Assembly (NCBI GenBank): GCA_035776735.1
Contig: DASSSO010000220.1
Span: forward strand, 18,425-82,424
Source: JACDAN01 sp035776735
GTDB taxonomy: Bacteria > Actinomycetota > Thermoleophilia > Gaiellales > Gaiellaceae
Reading direction: 5' to 3'
Length of the DNA: 64,000 bases
The position numbers were made by a program, and so were the translations under genes. Positions 31,181-39,768 of this stretch are shown here, in pieces (positions within the stretch are counted from its first letter, which is position 1; each line of letters starts with the position of its first letter). The notes under the pieces were generated by a model. The model ran no database searches. It was not told the DNA's origin and worked only from the letters and a program-made list of their open reading frames with translations.

Positions 31181-32281
31181 TCAGGCCGGGCGGGCCCACT
31201 CCCGGCCGGCGGCGAGCCGCTCCGGCGCCGACGGGTGGCTGAAGAAGAAGAGGTAGGCGGCTTTCGGCGGGTCCAGGTCTCCGAGGTTCGAGAGCGCGAG
31301 GTTCCGGTGCGTCGCCTCGTAGGCCTCCGGGTCTCGGGTCAGGTCGAGGGAGAAGCGGTCGGCGTCCCGCTCCCAGCCCCGAGAGAGCGCGAGCGCGAAC
31401 GGACGGACGGCGAGCTCGCCGACGGCGCCGGCGAAGAGGACGAAGGGGATGACGCGCGGATCGCCAGGGCCGTCGGCACCGATCGCGCGGAGCAGCTCGT
31501 CCCACCGGAAGAGCACCCACAGCGCGAGGACGAAGAGCGCCGTCCCGGCCATCCCGATCGCCGTGCCCACTACAACGTGCCGGTACCGGCGGTGGCCGAG
31601 CTCGTGGGCGACGACGAGCCGGACCTCTCCCGGCTCCTCGCGGCCGAGCAGCGTGTCCCAGACCACGACGCGGCGGGTCTTGCCGATGCCGGAGACGTAC
31701 GCGTTGTGCTTCCTCGTCCGGCGGCTCGCGTCGGCGACGAGGACGTCCCGTATCGGCACCTCCGCCTCGTCGGCGAGCCGCCTGAGGTCCCGCGCGAGCG
31801 CTTCGTCGCCGAGCGGCTCGAACTTGTTGAACACCGGCTCGAGCAGGACGGGCGCCAGGAAGGTGACGACGAAGACGATCGCGGCGCCGCCGAGGGCCGC
31901 GACGACGGGCCACCAGGACGGGAAGAGGTGGACGGACGCGATCAGCCCGAGCATGGCGATCGCCGTCAGGACGGTGCCGATCGCGACGCCCTTCGTCCGG
32001 TCCCAGGCCCAGCCGCCGAGCGTCTGCGTCGAGAACCCCCAGCGCCGCTCGTGCAGGTATCCGCGCCAGAACGCGATCGGGGTCGCGACGAGGGAGCCGA
32101 TCAGCGTCACGAGCACCGAGAACGCGATCGCCTCGCCCCACCAGGGCAGCCCGTCGACGAGGTCGAAGAGCCAGTCGCCGAGCCCGCCGAAGCTGAGCAG
32201 TCCGAGCACGACGAGCCCGAGAGCGATGCCGGCGACACGCGCGAGATAGACCGGGCGGTGGTACCTCCGGGCCCGCTCCAC
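31181..32281 (-). CDS. M48 family (Ste24/CAAX-type) membrane metalloprotease, N-terminus altered by an adjacent repeat
   Basis: 366 residues from GTG 32281. Five or more TM segments, with the zinc motif RLVVAHELGHRRYRH, an NAYVSGIGKTRRVVVWDT strand before it and a downstream WERDADRFSLDLT Asp/Glu ligand region: a complete M48 active site facing the membrane interface. The start is uncertain. The natural N-terminus should lie slightly upstream (FDSEQVERARRYHRP), but no start codon remains there; the open frame continues into an intergenic repeat up to a TTG at 32461. Stop lies 1 nt from the ligase start. Confidence 0.85.
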   Translation of the reverse strand: MERARRYHRPVYLARVAGIALGLVVLGLLSFGGLGDWLFDLVDGLPWWGEAIAFSVLVTLIGSLVATPIAFWRGYLHERRWGFSTQTLGGWAWDRTKGVAIGTVLTAIAMLGLIASVHLFPSWWPVVAALGGAAIVFVVTFLAPVLLEPVFNKFEPLGDEALARDLRRLADEAEVPIRDVLVADASRRTRKHNAYVSGIGKTRRVVVWDTLLGREEPGEVRLVVAHELGHRRYRHVVVGTAIGMAGTALFVLALWVLFRWDELLRAIGADGPGDPRVIPFVLFAGAVGELAVRPFALALSRGWERDADRFSLDLTRDPEAYEATHRNLALSNLGDLDPPKAAYLFFFSHPSAPERLAAGREWARPA

Positions 32282-32334
32282 CTGCTCGGAATCGAAGATC
32301 TGGCGGCCGCTACTTAGAGCCTGTTCCAGGGTTC

Positions 32335-32459
32335 GGCTCCTTGCCAGGGTGCGATGGGTGGATGCCAGGCACGGACGCAGGCCGCGTTCATATCCGCTGA
32401 TCTGGACGCGGCCGAGGACGACGTCTGGCGCCGCCCAGCGCGGCCTGGCGAGACAGCCC
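32335..32459 (-). repeat. Structured intergenic repeat family 2, copy b
   Basis: Read on the complement, it aligns along about 125 nt with 48259-48385: shared TCGCCAGGCCGCGCTG, GTCCTCGG-CGCG, CTGCGTCC-TGCCTGG and CATCGCACCCTGGCA. The inner stem here is ATC-AGCG-GAT; the outer stem GCCAG/CTGGC differs in sequence from the other copies but still pairs. It lies immediately upstream of the M48 gene. Confidence 0.7.
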
Positions 32460-32514
32460 AATCCTGGAGCGGGCTCTTAACGTACTGTCCATCAAACGTG
32501 AACATTCGCACGTC

Positions 32515-32520
32515 TAAATT
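32515..32520 (+). promoter_or_regulatory. -10 element TAAATT for the FtsH-like gene, leaderless
   Basis: TAAATT ends exactly 6 nt before ATG 32527, with no ribosome site between. Confidence 0.55.
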
Positions 32521-32526
32521 CTGACG

Positions 32527-34935
32527 ATGGCAACGAGCGAGGGCCTCGTCGGGCTGCCGTCAGGCGAGGCAACGAAGGAGCTCACGCTCCAATGGCGGCG
32601 ACTGATCCGAACCGCCACCGCCGTCGCAGTCCTCACCAGCCCGGTCGTCTTCGTCTTCTTCCACGAAGAGGTGGGCATCAGCACGGCCTACTCGCTCTTC
32701 TGGACGTTCATCGCCGTGATCGCCTTCCGCGGCCTGATGGACATCATCGTCCGTCGCTTCATCCCGTGGCCGAGCCTCTTCGGGACGGACGAGCCGGCCG
32801 CGCGCGAGGAAGACATCGTCAATCGACGCCGCGCCTGGTACTGGCGGAAGTGGTTCCGGTTGTTCGCCTGGATCGTGGGGGTGATCACGTTCTTCTGGAT
32901 CATCCGGCTCCTGATCCCCGGTGGCGACACGAGCTGGGTGTCGACGATCACCGAGCCGTGGGAGGCGTTGAAGCCGATCCTGACGAATCCCTCGATGCTG
33001 CTCTACGCGATCATCTTCCCGCTGTTTTTCATCATGAACTTCGTGATCTTGCTCGGGCCGATGATGCTCATGGGGATCACGCAGATGCAGGGCTTCGAGC
33101 CGGGCGACGCGGAGTGGGGGGTCAAGCTCGACGATGTTCGCGGGCAGGCGGAGGCGAAGGAAGAAGTGCGGCGCGTCGTCTCGATCTGGCAGTCGGGCGA
33201 GGCGTTCGAGGCCGCCGGCGGCAAGCGCGAGCGCGGCCTGCTCTTCCTCGGCGCCCCGGGAACCGGGAAGACGATGCTCTCGAAGGCGATTGCGACCGGC
33301 TTCAACTGTCCGTTCGTTTCCATGCCGGGCTCCGGCTTCGCCCAGACCTTCATGGGGATGGACGTGATCATCGTCCGCTACCTCGCGTGGAAGGCGAAGA
33401 GGCTTGCCAGGAAGTGGGGCGGTCAATGCATCGTCTTCATCGACGAGATCGACGCCGTCGGCAGACGCCGGTCGGCTCTCGGCGACGGGGGGTACGGAGG
33501 CTTCGCGACGCCGATGCCGATGAGCTTCGAGGAGTTCGCGTTCCACGGCCGGAACGGTTCGCTCACCTCGACCGGCGACCTCGTCCTCGAGACGCGCACC
33601 TGGCGTGACAAGCTCTTTGCGGCTCGCATGCCCGAGCGGCGGCCGAGCGCCTTCTCGCGGATAGGCGCGATCGTGAACCAGGCCTTCCCGGGCGCGATGA
33701 TGGGCGGGATGGGCCAGCTGGCGCTGAACCAGCTGCTCGTGGTCATGGACGGGATCGACAACCCTCCGTTCACACGAAAGGTCTTCACGAACAGGATCAA
33801 CACGTTCCTGGACGCCACGTACATCATCCCTCGCCGGCTGTTCGGGCGCTCCATGCGGCTGCCTCCGCCGCGCCCGCGCACGGAGCAGATCTACTTCATC
33901 GGGGCGACGAACGTGCCCCTCGAGGCGCTCGACCCTGCGCTCACGCGGCCGGGACGGATGGGCCGCTACGTCTGGCTGCGAACTCCGACGAAGAAGGATC
34001 GGCTCGACATCTTCGACCTGTACCTCGAGAAGGTCTCGCACGATCCGGACCTCGACACGGACAAGCGCCGCGACGAGATCGCGCGCATCACGAACGGCTA
34101 CTCGCCCGCCATGATCGAGCAGGTCTGCTCGATGGCGCTCACCTATGCCCATCACGAGGGAAAGCCGCGCTTCGGCTGGGACGAGATCGTGGAGGCGATG
34201 ACGACGATCGAGTCAGGTATGGCGATCAACATCGAGTACATCCCGGAGGAGACGCGGGCGATCGCCGTCCACGAGGCGGGCCACGCGGTCGCCGGACACG
34301 CCTACATGAAGGGCGCCGAGTCGACGCGTCTTTCGATCAGGCGTCGCGGCGAGGCACTGGGCCACCATCAGGCGCTCGAGAAGGAGGAGCGGTTCAGCTC
34401 GTGGCGCAGCGAGGAGATGGCGCGCCTGATCTGGACGCTGGGCGCCATGGCTGCTGAGCGCGTGTTCTACGGCGAGAACTCGACGGGTGTCGGCGGCGAC
34501 GTCCAGAGCGCCACCGCACGGTCCGCCTGGATGGTCGGCGCGTGTGCGATGGCGCCGGAGCGGATCGAGTTCGCGGACGGCTTCAAGCCGTCGAAGGGCA
34601 AGACCGAGGACGACGTCCGTCAGGAGATCGCCAAGAAGTACCAGCGAATCGGTGACCAGATCATGAACCGATCCGGCGGAGAGCACGGCGACCCGCTCGG
34701 AGGCGTGCTCGGCGATCCCACCAAGCGCGCGATGGCCTCCCAGCTCCTCGGCCAGGCGTACGTCGCGGCGCATCAGCTGATCGAGCACAATCGGGACGGG
34801 GTCGCGAAGGTGGCCGACACGCTGGTCGACCGCCGGGAGCTGCACGGCGACGAGATCCTGAACCTCCTCGACTCGGTCAACCTCGAGATCCCCGCTGCCG
34901 ATCCTCTTAAGGATGAGTCGTGGCCGAAGCTGTGA
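32527..34935 (+). CDS. Divergent FtsH-like membrane AAA+ zinc metalloprotease with two insertions
   Basis: 802 residues. TM segments lie at about 30-65, 115-140 and 160-185. AAA module: Walker A GLLFLGAPGTGKT (about 238-250), pore loop GSGFAQTFMGMD, Walker B CIVFIDEIDAVGRRRS (about 301). Then an insert of roughly 95 residues precedes GQLALNQLLVVMDGID, and a second of about 45 precedes IYFIGATNVPLEALDPALTR with arginine fingers RPGRMGR. The protease has HEAGHAVAGHA (about 582) and the distal Asp in GVGGDVQSAT, so it is catalytically complete. Likely degrades membrane or regulatory proteins. The two inserts are unlike ordinary FtsH. Overlaps the next gene by 16 nt. Confidence 0.9.
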   Translation: MATSEGLVGLPSGEATKELTLQWRRLIRTATAVAVLTSPVVFVFFHEEVGISTAYSLFWTFIAVIAFRGLMDIIVRRFIPWPSLFGTDEPAAREEDIVNRRRAWYWRKWFRLFAWIVGVITFFWIIRLLIPGGDTSWVSTITEPWEALKPILTNPSMLLYAIIFPLFFIMNFVILLGPMMLMGITQMQGFEPGDAEWGVKLDDVRGQAEAKEEVRRVVSIWQSGEAFEAAGGKRERGLLFLGAPGTGKTMLSKAIATGFNCPFVSMPGSGFAQTFMGMDVIIVRYLAWKAKRLARKWGGQCIVFIDEIDAVGRRRSALGDGGYGGFATPMPMSFEEFAFHGRNGSLTSTGDLVLETRTWRDKLFAARMPERRPSAFSRIGAIVNQAFPGAMMGGMGQLALNQLLVVMDGIDNPPFTRKVFTNRINTFLDATYIIPRRLFGRSMRLPPPRPRTEQIYFIGATNVPLEALDPALTRPGRMGRYVWLRTPTKKDRLDIFDLYLEKVSHDPDLDTDKRRDEIARITNGYSPAMIEQVCSMALTYAHHEGKPRFGWDEIVEAMTTIESGMAINIEYIPEETRAIAVHEAGHAVAGHAYMKGAESTRLSIRRRGEALGHHQALEKEERFSSWRSEEMARLIWTLGAMAAERVFYGENSTGVGGDVQSATARSAWMVGACAMAPERIEFADGFKPSKGKTEDDVRQEIAKKYQRIGDQIMNRSGGEHGDPLGGVLGDPTKRAMASQLLGQAYVAAHQLIEHNRDGVAKVADTLVDRRELHGDEILNLLDSVNLEIPAADPLKDESWPKL

Positions 34936-35759
34936 TGCCGGAGCGTTCGGGAGAGCCCAGTTCCCTCGCGGAGGAGTCGCTGCCGCGGTTCGAGCGTCAG
35001 AAGGCCGTCCACGCGGGCCGGTTCATGATCGGCTACGCAGTCATCGTCGTCATGGTGGGCGCCGCGCTGATCACGCTCGGGTTGATGACGCGCGGCGGCT
35101 CGAGCTCGGCTACCACGGCCAACGTGGGCGGCATCCCCGTCGAGGAGGACGGCTTTCAGCGGGCGCGCGAGATCGCCACCGAGGTCGCCCGGCAGTACCG
35201 CGGAGCGAACGGCGAGCAGATCGTCGCCGTCACCGCACAACCCGGCGAGATCTCGGGCCTGCCGTTGCAGTACATCGCGATGCGTCACGGACGGAACAGG
35301 CCGCTCACGCAAGGCGACGTCTCCGTCGTCGAGCCGGGCGAGACCGCGCTCTTCAGCTTCTGCGGGCTCGCCGGGGAGCAGAACTGCGCCCTCCCCGGGC
35401 AACCGACACCCGAACGGCTCCTGCTCCTTCGGCGCGAGGCCGTCGAGCTCTCGTTCTACACCTTCAAGTTCCTTCCCGAGATCCAGACCGTGGTCTCGTT
35501 GCTGCCCCCGGTCCCGCGCGGTGAAGGACAGCCTCCTCAGACATTCGCCGTCTACTTCCAGCGACGGCACCTGGAAGAGATGTTGGCCCAGCCGATCACG
35601 AAGACGCTTCCCGAAAGCCCGCCGTTCGCCGATGGCGACCTCTCGCCGGGCGAGGCAGAGGCGATCAACCGTCTGACGGAGACCCGCCTGTTCACCTCGT
35701 CCTTCGAGCAGTTGCCGACGCAGGGCGTCATGCTCAGCCTCTCACCGCCCAGCGCCTGA
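34920..35759 (+). CDS. Single-TM membrane protein coupled to the FtsH-like protease
   Basis: 279 residues from GTG 34920 (AAGGA 7 nt upstream), overlapping the protease gene by 16 nt, so translationally coupled. One TM helix (GRFMIGYAVIVVMVGAALIT, residues about 38-60) anchors an extracellular domain of about 215 residues containing FSFCGLAGEQNCALPG (two cysteines) and YFQRRHLEEMLAQPITKTLP. I do not recognise the domain. By analogy with HflK/C or other FtsH partners it may modulate the protease; this is inferred from coupling alone. Confidence 0.8.
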   Translation: MAEAVMPERSGEPSSLAEESLPRFERQKAVHAGRFMIGYAVIVVMVGAALITLGLMTRGGSSSATTANVGGIPVEEDGFQRAREIATEVARQYRGANGEQIVAVTAQPGEISGLPLQYIAMRHGRNRPLTQGDVSVVEPGETALFSFCGLAGEQNCALPGQPTPERLLLLRREAVELSFYTFKFLPEIQTVVSLLPPVPRGEGQPPQTFAVYFQRRHLEEMLAQPITKTLPESPPFADGDLSPGEAEAINRLTETRLFTSSFEQLPTQGVMLSLSPPSA

Positions 35760-35987
35760 TCGGGATCAACAAGAGAAGCGTCCGTTCGGGGGATCGTGCG
35801 ACCGGCGAATCGCTCCGACGATGTGAGCCGTAACCCCTGCGGAGACGAAAGGCGGCAACGATGGCTGCGGACGACCTCCGCCGCAGGCTCCGGACGTTCT
35901 CAGTCTCAGGCCTGCTTCAGCGGATCGCGACGGCTCGCTAGAGCTCTCGCGCAAGTCGGGGGAGGGCGGCGAGGGACACCGTCCACG

Positions 35988-36818
35988 GTGCGCTTCGCCG
36001 CGGTCCTGCTCGGCGTGCTGGCGGCGCTGCTGCCCGCAGCCGGGCAGGCAAGGGCGGAAGAGCCGGTCAGGATCATCGCGTTCGGGGACTTCGGCGTCGG
36101 CGGCGACCATCAGCGCTCCTTCGCGGAGGGCGTGCGGAAGTTCGAAGCTCGCAATCGCGCGGACCTGCTCGTGACCCTCGGCGACAACGACTACACGGAG
36201 AGCCCGGCCGCGTTCCGCGCCAACTGGGAGTCGAGCTACGGCTGGTGGACGAGACGGCGGCAGGTCGCGGTGGCAGGGGTGCTCGGGAATCACGACGTGA
36301 AGGTGGAGGGCGGCACCTACCAGTTCCGCAGCCTCTCGATGCCCGGCCGGTACTACCGGCGCCGCCTCGGGCCGGTCGAGCTCTTCCTCCTCGACTCGAA
36401 CCGGATCGACGCGAGGCAGACGTCCTGGCTGGCCCGCGCGCTCCGCGCCTCGGGAGCGCGCTGGAAGATCGCGGTCTTCCACCATCCCGCCTTCGCCTGC
36501 GGCGGCTACCGGTCGCATCCGGAGGTCGTCGCGCGCTGGCTGCCGCTCTTCGAGCGCCATCGCGTCGTGCTCGCCCTCTCTGGCCACGACCACAACTACC
36601 AGCGGTTCGCGCCGAGGCGCGGCGTGCGCCACGTCGTGCAGGGCGGCGCGGCCTCCAACCTCTACGCGCCGCAAGCCTGCCCCGCCGGCTACCCGCGCCG
36701 CCTGCGCGCGCTCCGCGAGCACGGGTTCCTCTACCTCTCGATCCGCTCCGGCAGGCTCGACGGTTGGGCCGTCTGGCCGGACGGCCGTCGGCGCGATCAC
36801 TTCGTACTGCGCGGCTAG
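35988..36818 (+). CDS. Secreted calcineurin-like (purple-acid-phosphatase-type) metallophosphoesterase
   Basis: 276 residues from GTG 35988, chosen because a signal peptide starts there (FAAVLLGVLAALLPAAGQAR). Metal motifs in order: IIAFGDFGVGG, LLVTLGDNDYT, VAGVLGNHDVK, IAVFHHPAFACGG and LALSGHDHNYQRF, the set typical of extracellular PAP-like/tartrate-resistant-type enzymes. Likely releases phosphate from organic substrates outside the membrane. The 228 bases between 35759 and 35988 show no gene or clear promoter. Confidence 0.85.
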   Translation: MRFAAVLLGVLAALLPAAGQARAEEPVRIIAFGDFGVGGDHQRSFAEGVRKFEARNRADLLVTLGDNDYTESPAAFRANWESSYGWWTRRRQVAVAGVLGNHDVKVEGGTYQFRSLSMPGRYYRRRLGPVELFLLDSNRIDARQTSWLARALRASGARWKIAVFHHPAFACGGYRSHPEVVARWLPLFERHRVVLALSGHDHNYQRFAPRRGVRHVVQGGAASNLYAPQACPAGYPRRLRALREHGFLYLSIRSGRLDGWAVWPDGRRRDHFVLRG

Positions 36819-36821
36819 GAT
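36816..36821 (+). promoter_or_regulatory. -10 element TAGGAT for pdxS, overlapping the preceding stop codon
   Basis: TAGGAT starts in the TAG stop of the phosphoesterase gene and ends 7 nt before ATG 36829. It decides the pdxS start in favour of 36829 over the in-frame ATG at 36820. Confidence 0.5.
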
Positions 36822-36828
36822 GAGGCCG

Positions 36829-37713
36829 ATGGCCGAGCTCGGGACGATGCGGGTCAAAGGCGGCCTCGCCGAGATGCTGAAGGGCGGGGTGATCATGGAC
36901 GTCACGACCGCGGAGCAGGCGCGGATCTCCGAGGAGGCCGGGGCCGTCGCGGTCATGGCCCTCGAGCGGGTTCCCGCGGACATCCGCGCGCAGGGCGGCG
37001 TCGCGCGCATGGCCGACCCGGACAAGATCGCCGAGATCCAGGAGGCCGTGACCATCCCGGTCATGGCCAAGGCGCGCATCGGCCACTTCGTCGAGGCCCA
37101 GATCCTCGAGGCGCTCGAGGTCGACTACATCGACGAGAGCGAGGTGCTGACGCCGGCCGACACCGCGCACCACATCGACAAGTGGAAGTTCACCGTCCCC
37201 TTCGTCTGCGGCTGCACCAACCTCGGCGAGGCGCTGCGGAGGATCAGCGAGGGAGCGGCCATGATCCGGACGAAGGGCGAGGCGGGGACGGGCGACATCG
37301 TCAACGCGGTGACGCACATGCGCGCCGTCTTCGGCGGCATCCGCCGGCTCGGCGCCCTGCGGGAGGACGAGCTCTACGCGGAGGCCAAGAACCTCCAGGC
37401 GCCGTACGAGCTCGTCGGCTGGGTCGCGGAGCACGGGCGGCTCCCGGTCGTCACCTTCACGGCGGGCGGGATCGCCACGCCTGCCGACGCCGCGCTCTGC
37501 ATGCAGCTCGGCGCGGACGGCGTCTTCGTCGGCTCGGGGATCTTCAAGTCCGCGGACCCGCTCTCGCGCGCGAAGGCGATCGTCGAAGCGACGACGCACT
37601 TCAACGACGCGGAGATCCTGGCGCGCGTCTCGCGCGGGCTCGGCGACGCGATGACCGGCTTGTCGGCCGCCTCGCTCCAGCCCGAAGAGCTGCTCGAGTC
37701 CCGCGGCTGGTAG
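36829..37713 (+). CDS. pdxS: Pyridoxal 5'-phosphate synthase, lyase subunit PdxS
   Basis: 294 residues, the normal PdxS length. Start region TMRVKGGLAEMLKGGVIMDV is diagnostic; the two substrate lysines lie in VMAKARIGHFVEAQILEALE and MIRTKGEAGTGD, and the phosphate site is in FTAGGIATPADAAL. PdxS condenses ribose 5-phosphate, glyceraldehyde 3-phosphate and ammonia to PLP in a 12-mer cytoplasmic barrel, with ammonia from PdxT. pdxT is 2.06 kb downstream rather than adjacent. A GC-rich terminator follows immediately. Confidence 0.97.
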   Translation: MAELGTMRVKGGLAEMLKGGVIMDVTTAEQARISEEAGAVAVMALERVPADIRAQGGVARMADPDKIAEIQEAVTIPVMAKARIGHFVEAQILEALEVDYIDESEVLTPADTAHHIDKWKFTVPFVCGCTNLGEALRRISEGAAMIRTKGEAGTGDIVNAVTHMRAVFGGIRRLGALREDELYAEAKNLQAPYELVGWVAEHGRLPVVTFTAGGIATPADAALCMQLGADGVFVGSGIFKSADPLSRAKAIVEATTHFNDAEILARVSRGLGDAMTGLSAASLQPEELLESRGW

Positions 37714-37714
37714 A

Positions 37715-37740
37715 AGGAGGCGCCCGAAGGCGCCCCCTCC
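37715..37740 (+). terminator. Terminator-like hairpin after pdxS
   Basis: GGAGGCGCC-CGAA-GGCGCCCCCTCC forms a GC-rich stem-loop starting 2 nt after the pdxS stop and lying between convergent genes. It lacks a long T-run, as is usual in high-GC actinobacteria. Confidence 0.6.
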
Positions 37741-37752
37741 TCCGTCCTAGCG

Positions 37753-38784
37753 CTAGAGGATTCCGCGCGCCTGGAACTGTGCGCGCACGGTGTTGGCCTC
37801 GCTGTTGCCGTACAGCCGCTGGGCGGCGGCGACGGTGCTCTCCGCGAGCTGCCGCATCGTCGGGTCCCGCTGCCCGAAGTGGCCCTCGAGGATGATCGTG
37901 TCGGCCTTGACGTGCCCGAGCTCGTTCCGGATCCCCCAGAGCGCCCGTGACCAGATGCGGCCGGTCGAGTGGACGCTGTTCGGGTTCACGTTCTCGGGGT
38001 AGTGCAGGTTGAGGTCGACACGACGCAGGCAGTGCGGCGTCGTGCTCGTGTACGAGACGGCGTCCCAGTCGGCGACGCAGGCCGGGTCCGGCGTGGGGGC
38101 GAGAACGTCCGCGACGGTCACCGCCCAGTAGTCCGCGAAGCCCTCGCCGATCGCGCGGGCCTCGAACCCGAGCCCGTAGCCGAACGGATCCTGCTGCGAG
38201 TCCTGGATCGCGTGACCGAGCTCGTGGAGGATGACCTCGGCGTCCTCGGCATCGTCGACGCCGCCCTTGCCGAGCTTGATCATGTCCTTCTTGTCCCAGG
38301 AGAAGGAGTTGTCGGCGCCCCACTGGTTGATGCGCAGGTCCTGCGACTCCCTGTTCACGGGGCGGAGCGTCGAGCCGAACCCGAGGCTCTGGATGTACTT
38401 CTGCGCCTCGGTGACCCAGTAGTAGGCCATGACCTGCTCGAAGCGGTCGTCGTTCCGCCGGTAGTGGAACTGGTTCGTCGGCGAGTAGGCCGGATCGCCC
38501 GTCTCGCTGCGGATGTTCGCGTAGTCGCCGCGGAGGAAGCCGCTGCCGTCGAGGTTCGTGAGCACGACGGTGCGGTAGGCCGGCGCGAGCGCCGCGTAGT
38601 CCGCGTCCTTCTGGTCGGTGAGCGACTGATCCTGCAGGAATGCGACCGGGTTGGGCGCGAAGACGGTCGCGGAGCCGTTCGAGGTGCCCGGCCCCGGCTT
38701 GGCGGCGAACGCCGCCGTGGCAACGGCCAGGACCGTGATCGCGAGCCCGGCGACGACCGTCGCCCTTGCTGCATGAGATCTCAC
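37753..38784 (-). CDS. Secreted zinc metalloprotease (clan MA, thermolysin/fungalysin-like)
   Basis: 343 residues from GTG 38784, with GGGAG 5 nt upstream. Signal peptide residues 1-27 (VVAGLAITVLAVATAAFA). The zinc site VILHELGHAIQDSQQD (HExxH) is followed about 30 residues later by the third-ligand motif GEGFADYWAV, placing it in clan MA(E) near M4/M36. C-terminal half includes SRALWGIRNELGH. No pro-domain of the large M36 type is present. Likely an exported endopeptidase; it lies on the opposite strand between pdxS and pdxT. Confidence 0.85.
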   Translation of the reverse strand: MRSHAARATVVAGLAITVLAVATAAFAAKPGPGTSNGSATVFAPNPVAFLQDQSLTDQKDADYAALAPAYRTVVLTNLDGSGFLRGDYANIRSETGDPAYSPTNQFHYRRNDDRFEQVMAYYWVTEAQKYIQSLGFGSTLRPVNRESQDLRINQWGADNSFSWDKKDMIKLGKGGVDDAEDAEVILHELGHAIQDSQQDPFGYGLGFEARAIGEGFADYWAVTVADVLAPTPDPACVADWDAVSYTSTTPHCLRRVDLNLHYPENVNPNSVHSTGRIWSRALWGIRNELGHVKADTIILEGHFGQRDPTMRQLAESTVAAAQRLYGNSEANTVRAQFQARGIL

Positions 38785-38863
38785 TGGTGCTCCCCCTTCG
38801 TAGTCGGTGCGACGCGGTCTCGGAGGCTACCCCTTTGATCGAGGATCGTCTACCCAGGCGGAC

Positions 38864-38869
38864 TAGAGT
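38864..38869 (+). promoter_or_regulatory. -10 element TAGAGT, leaderless
   Basis: TAGAGT ends 7 nt before GTG 38877, which begins a lipoprotein signal, supporting that start over the ATG at 38766. Confidence 0.5.
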
Positions 38870-38876
38870 TGCCGCC

Positions 38877-39755
38877 GTGGTCGTACGGACTGCGGCTCTT
38901 CTCTCCCTCGGGCTCGCGCTCGCCGGGTGCGGAGGTGGCGACTCGGCCTCGCACGTCGCCGAGCTCGGCGCGTACGACGACGAGAAGCCGCTGCGCACCC
39001 GGATCGAGGCGGAGAACACCGGCTCGACGGACATCACGTTCCAGAGCCCGCGCGGAGGAGACGCCGAGGCGACGATCGTCGTCCCCCCGGGGAGCGAGGC
39101 GGGGACGAAGCACCCCGTCGCCGTCTACCTGCACCCGTACCGCTTCTCGCGGTCGCTCTACTACCGCGAGGCGATCGACCTGGCCCAGCGCGGTGTCGCA
39201 GTCCTGCTCATGAACAGCGTGATGGCGCGGGAGGACGTCCCGCAGATCGACCTGATGGATCCGGTGTACGCCGCGGATGCCTTCCGGTCCCTCGTCCGCC
39301 AGGATCTGGTCGACCTCCGTCGCGCGCTCGACTACCTGGAGGGCCGCGAGGACATCGGCGACCGGATCGCGGTCGTCGGCCAGGAGTACGGCGCGCTCTC
39401 GGCCGGGGCGCTGGCCGCCGTGGACGACCGGGTCGACTCCCTCGTGCTCTCGACCGTGCCGGCCGAGCCGAGCAGGTACTGGGCCAAGGAGCTCGTGCCG
39501 CAGGAGACGTACGAGAGCTTCCACGAGACGCTGCGTGACTTCGACCCCGTCCGCCTCCTGGGATCGATCGACGGGGACGTCCTGATCCAGCTTCCGCGCC
39601 GGGACGACGACTGGCCGATCGAGGAGTACGAGCGGCTGGCCGAGGAGGCCGACGGCGCGGAGGTCAAGTGGTACCCCGACTACGGGCACCAGATGGGCCC
39701 GGAGGCTGACACCGACCGGCAGGAGTGGCTCGTCCGGAAGCTCACATCCGACTGA
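38877..39755 (+). CDS. Alpha/beta-hydrolase-fold lipoprotein
   Basis: 292 residues from GTG. Signal VVRTAALLSLGLALAGCGGG carries a clean lipobox (LAGC). The mature protein shows an alpha/beta hydrolase pattern: HPVAVYLHPYRFSRSLYYRE, ...QRGVAVLLMNSVMA, a nucleophile-elbow-like VVGQEYGALSAGAL in which the usual Ser is Glu, and a C-terminal PDYGHQMGPEAD with the His. The replaced nucleophile means esterase activity is doubtful. Anchored outside the membrane. Confidence 0.75.
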   Translation: MVVRTAALLSLGLALAGCGGGDSASHVAELGAYDDEKPLRTRIEAENTGSTDITFQSPRGGDAEATIVVPPGSEAGTKHPVAVYLHPYRFSRSLYYREAIDLAQRGVAVLLMNSVMAREDVPQIDLMDPVYAADAFRSLVRQDLVDLRRALDYLEGREDIGDRIAVVGQEYGALSAGALAAVDDRVDSLVLSTVPAEPSRYWAKELVPQETYESFHETLRDFDPVRLLGSIDGDVLIQLPRRDDDWPIEEYERLAEEADGAEVKWYPDYGHQMGPEADTDRQEWLVRKLTSD

Positions 39756-39756
39756 G

Positions 39757-39762
39757 TACGAT
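39757..39762 (+). promoter_or_regulatory. -10 element TACGAT for pdxT, leaderless
   Basis: TACGAT ends 6 nt before ATG 39769. It begins 2 nt after the hydrolase stop, so pdxT-yebC appear to have their own promoter. Confidence 0.55.
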
Positions 39763-39768
39763 CAGGCT

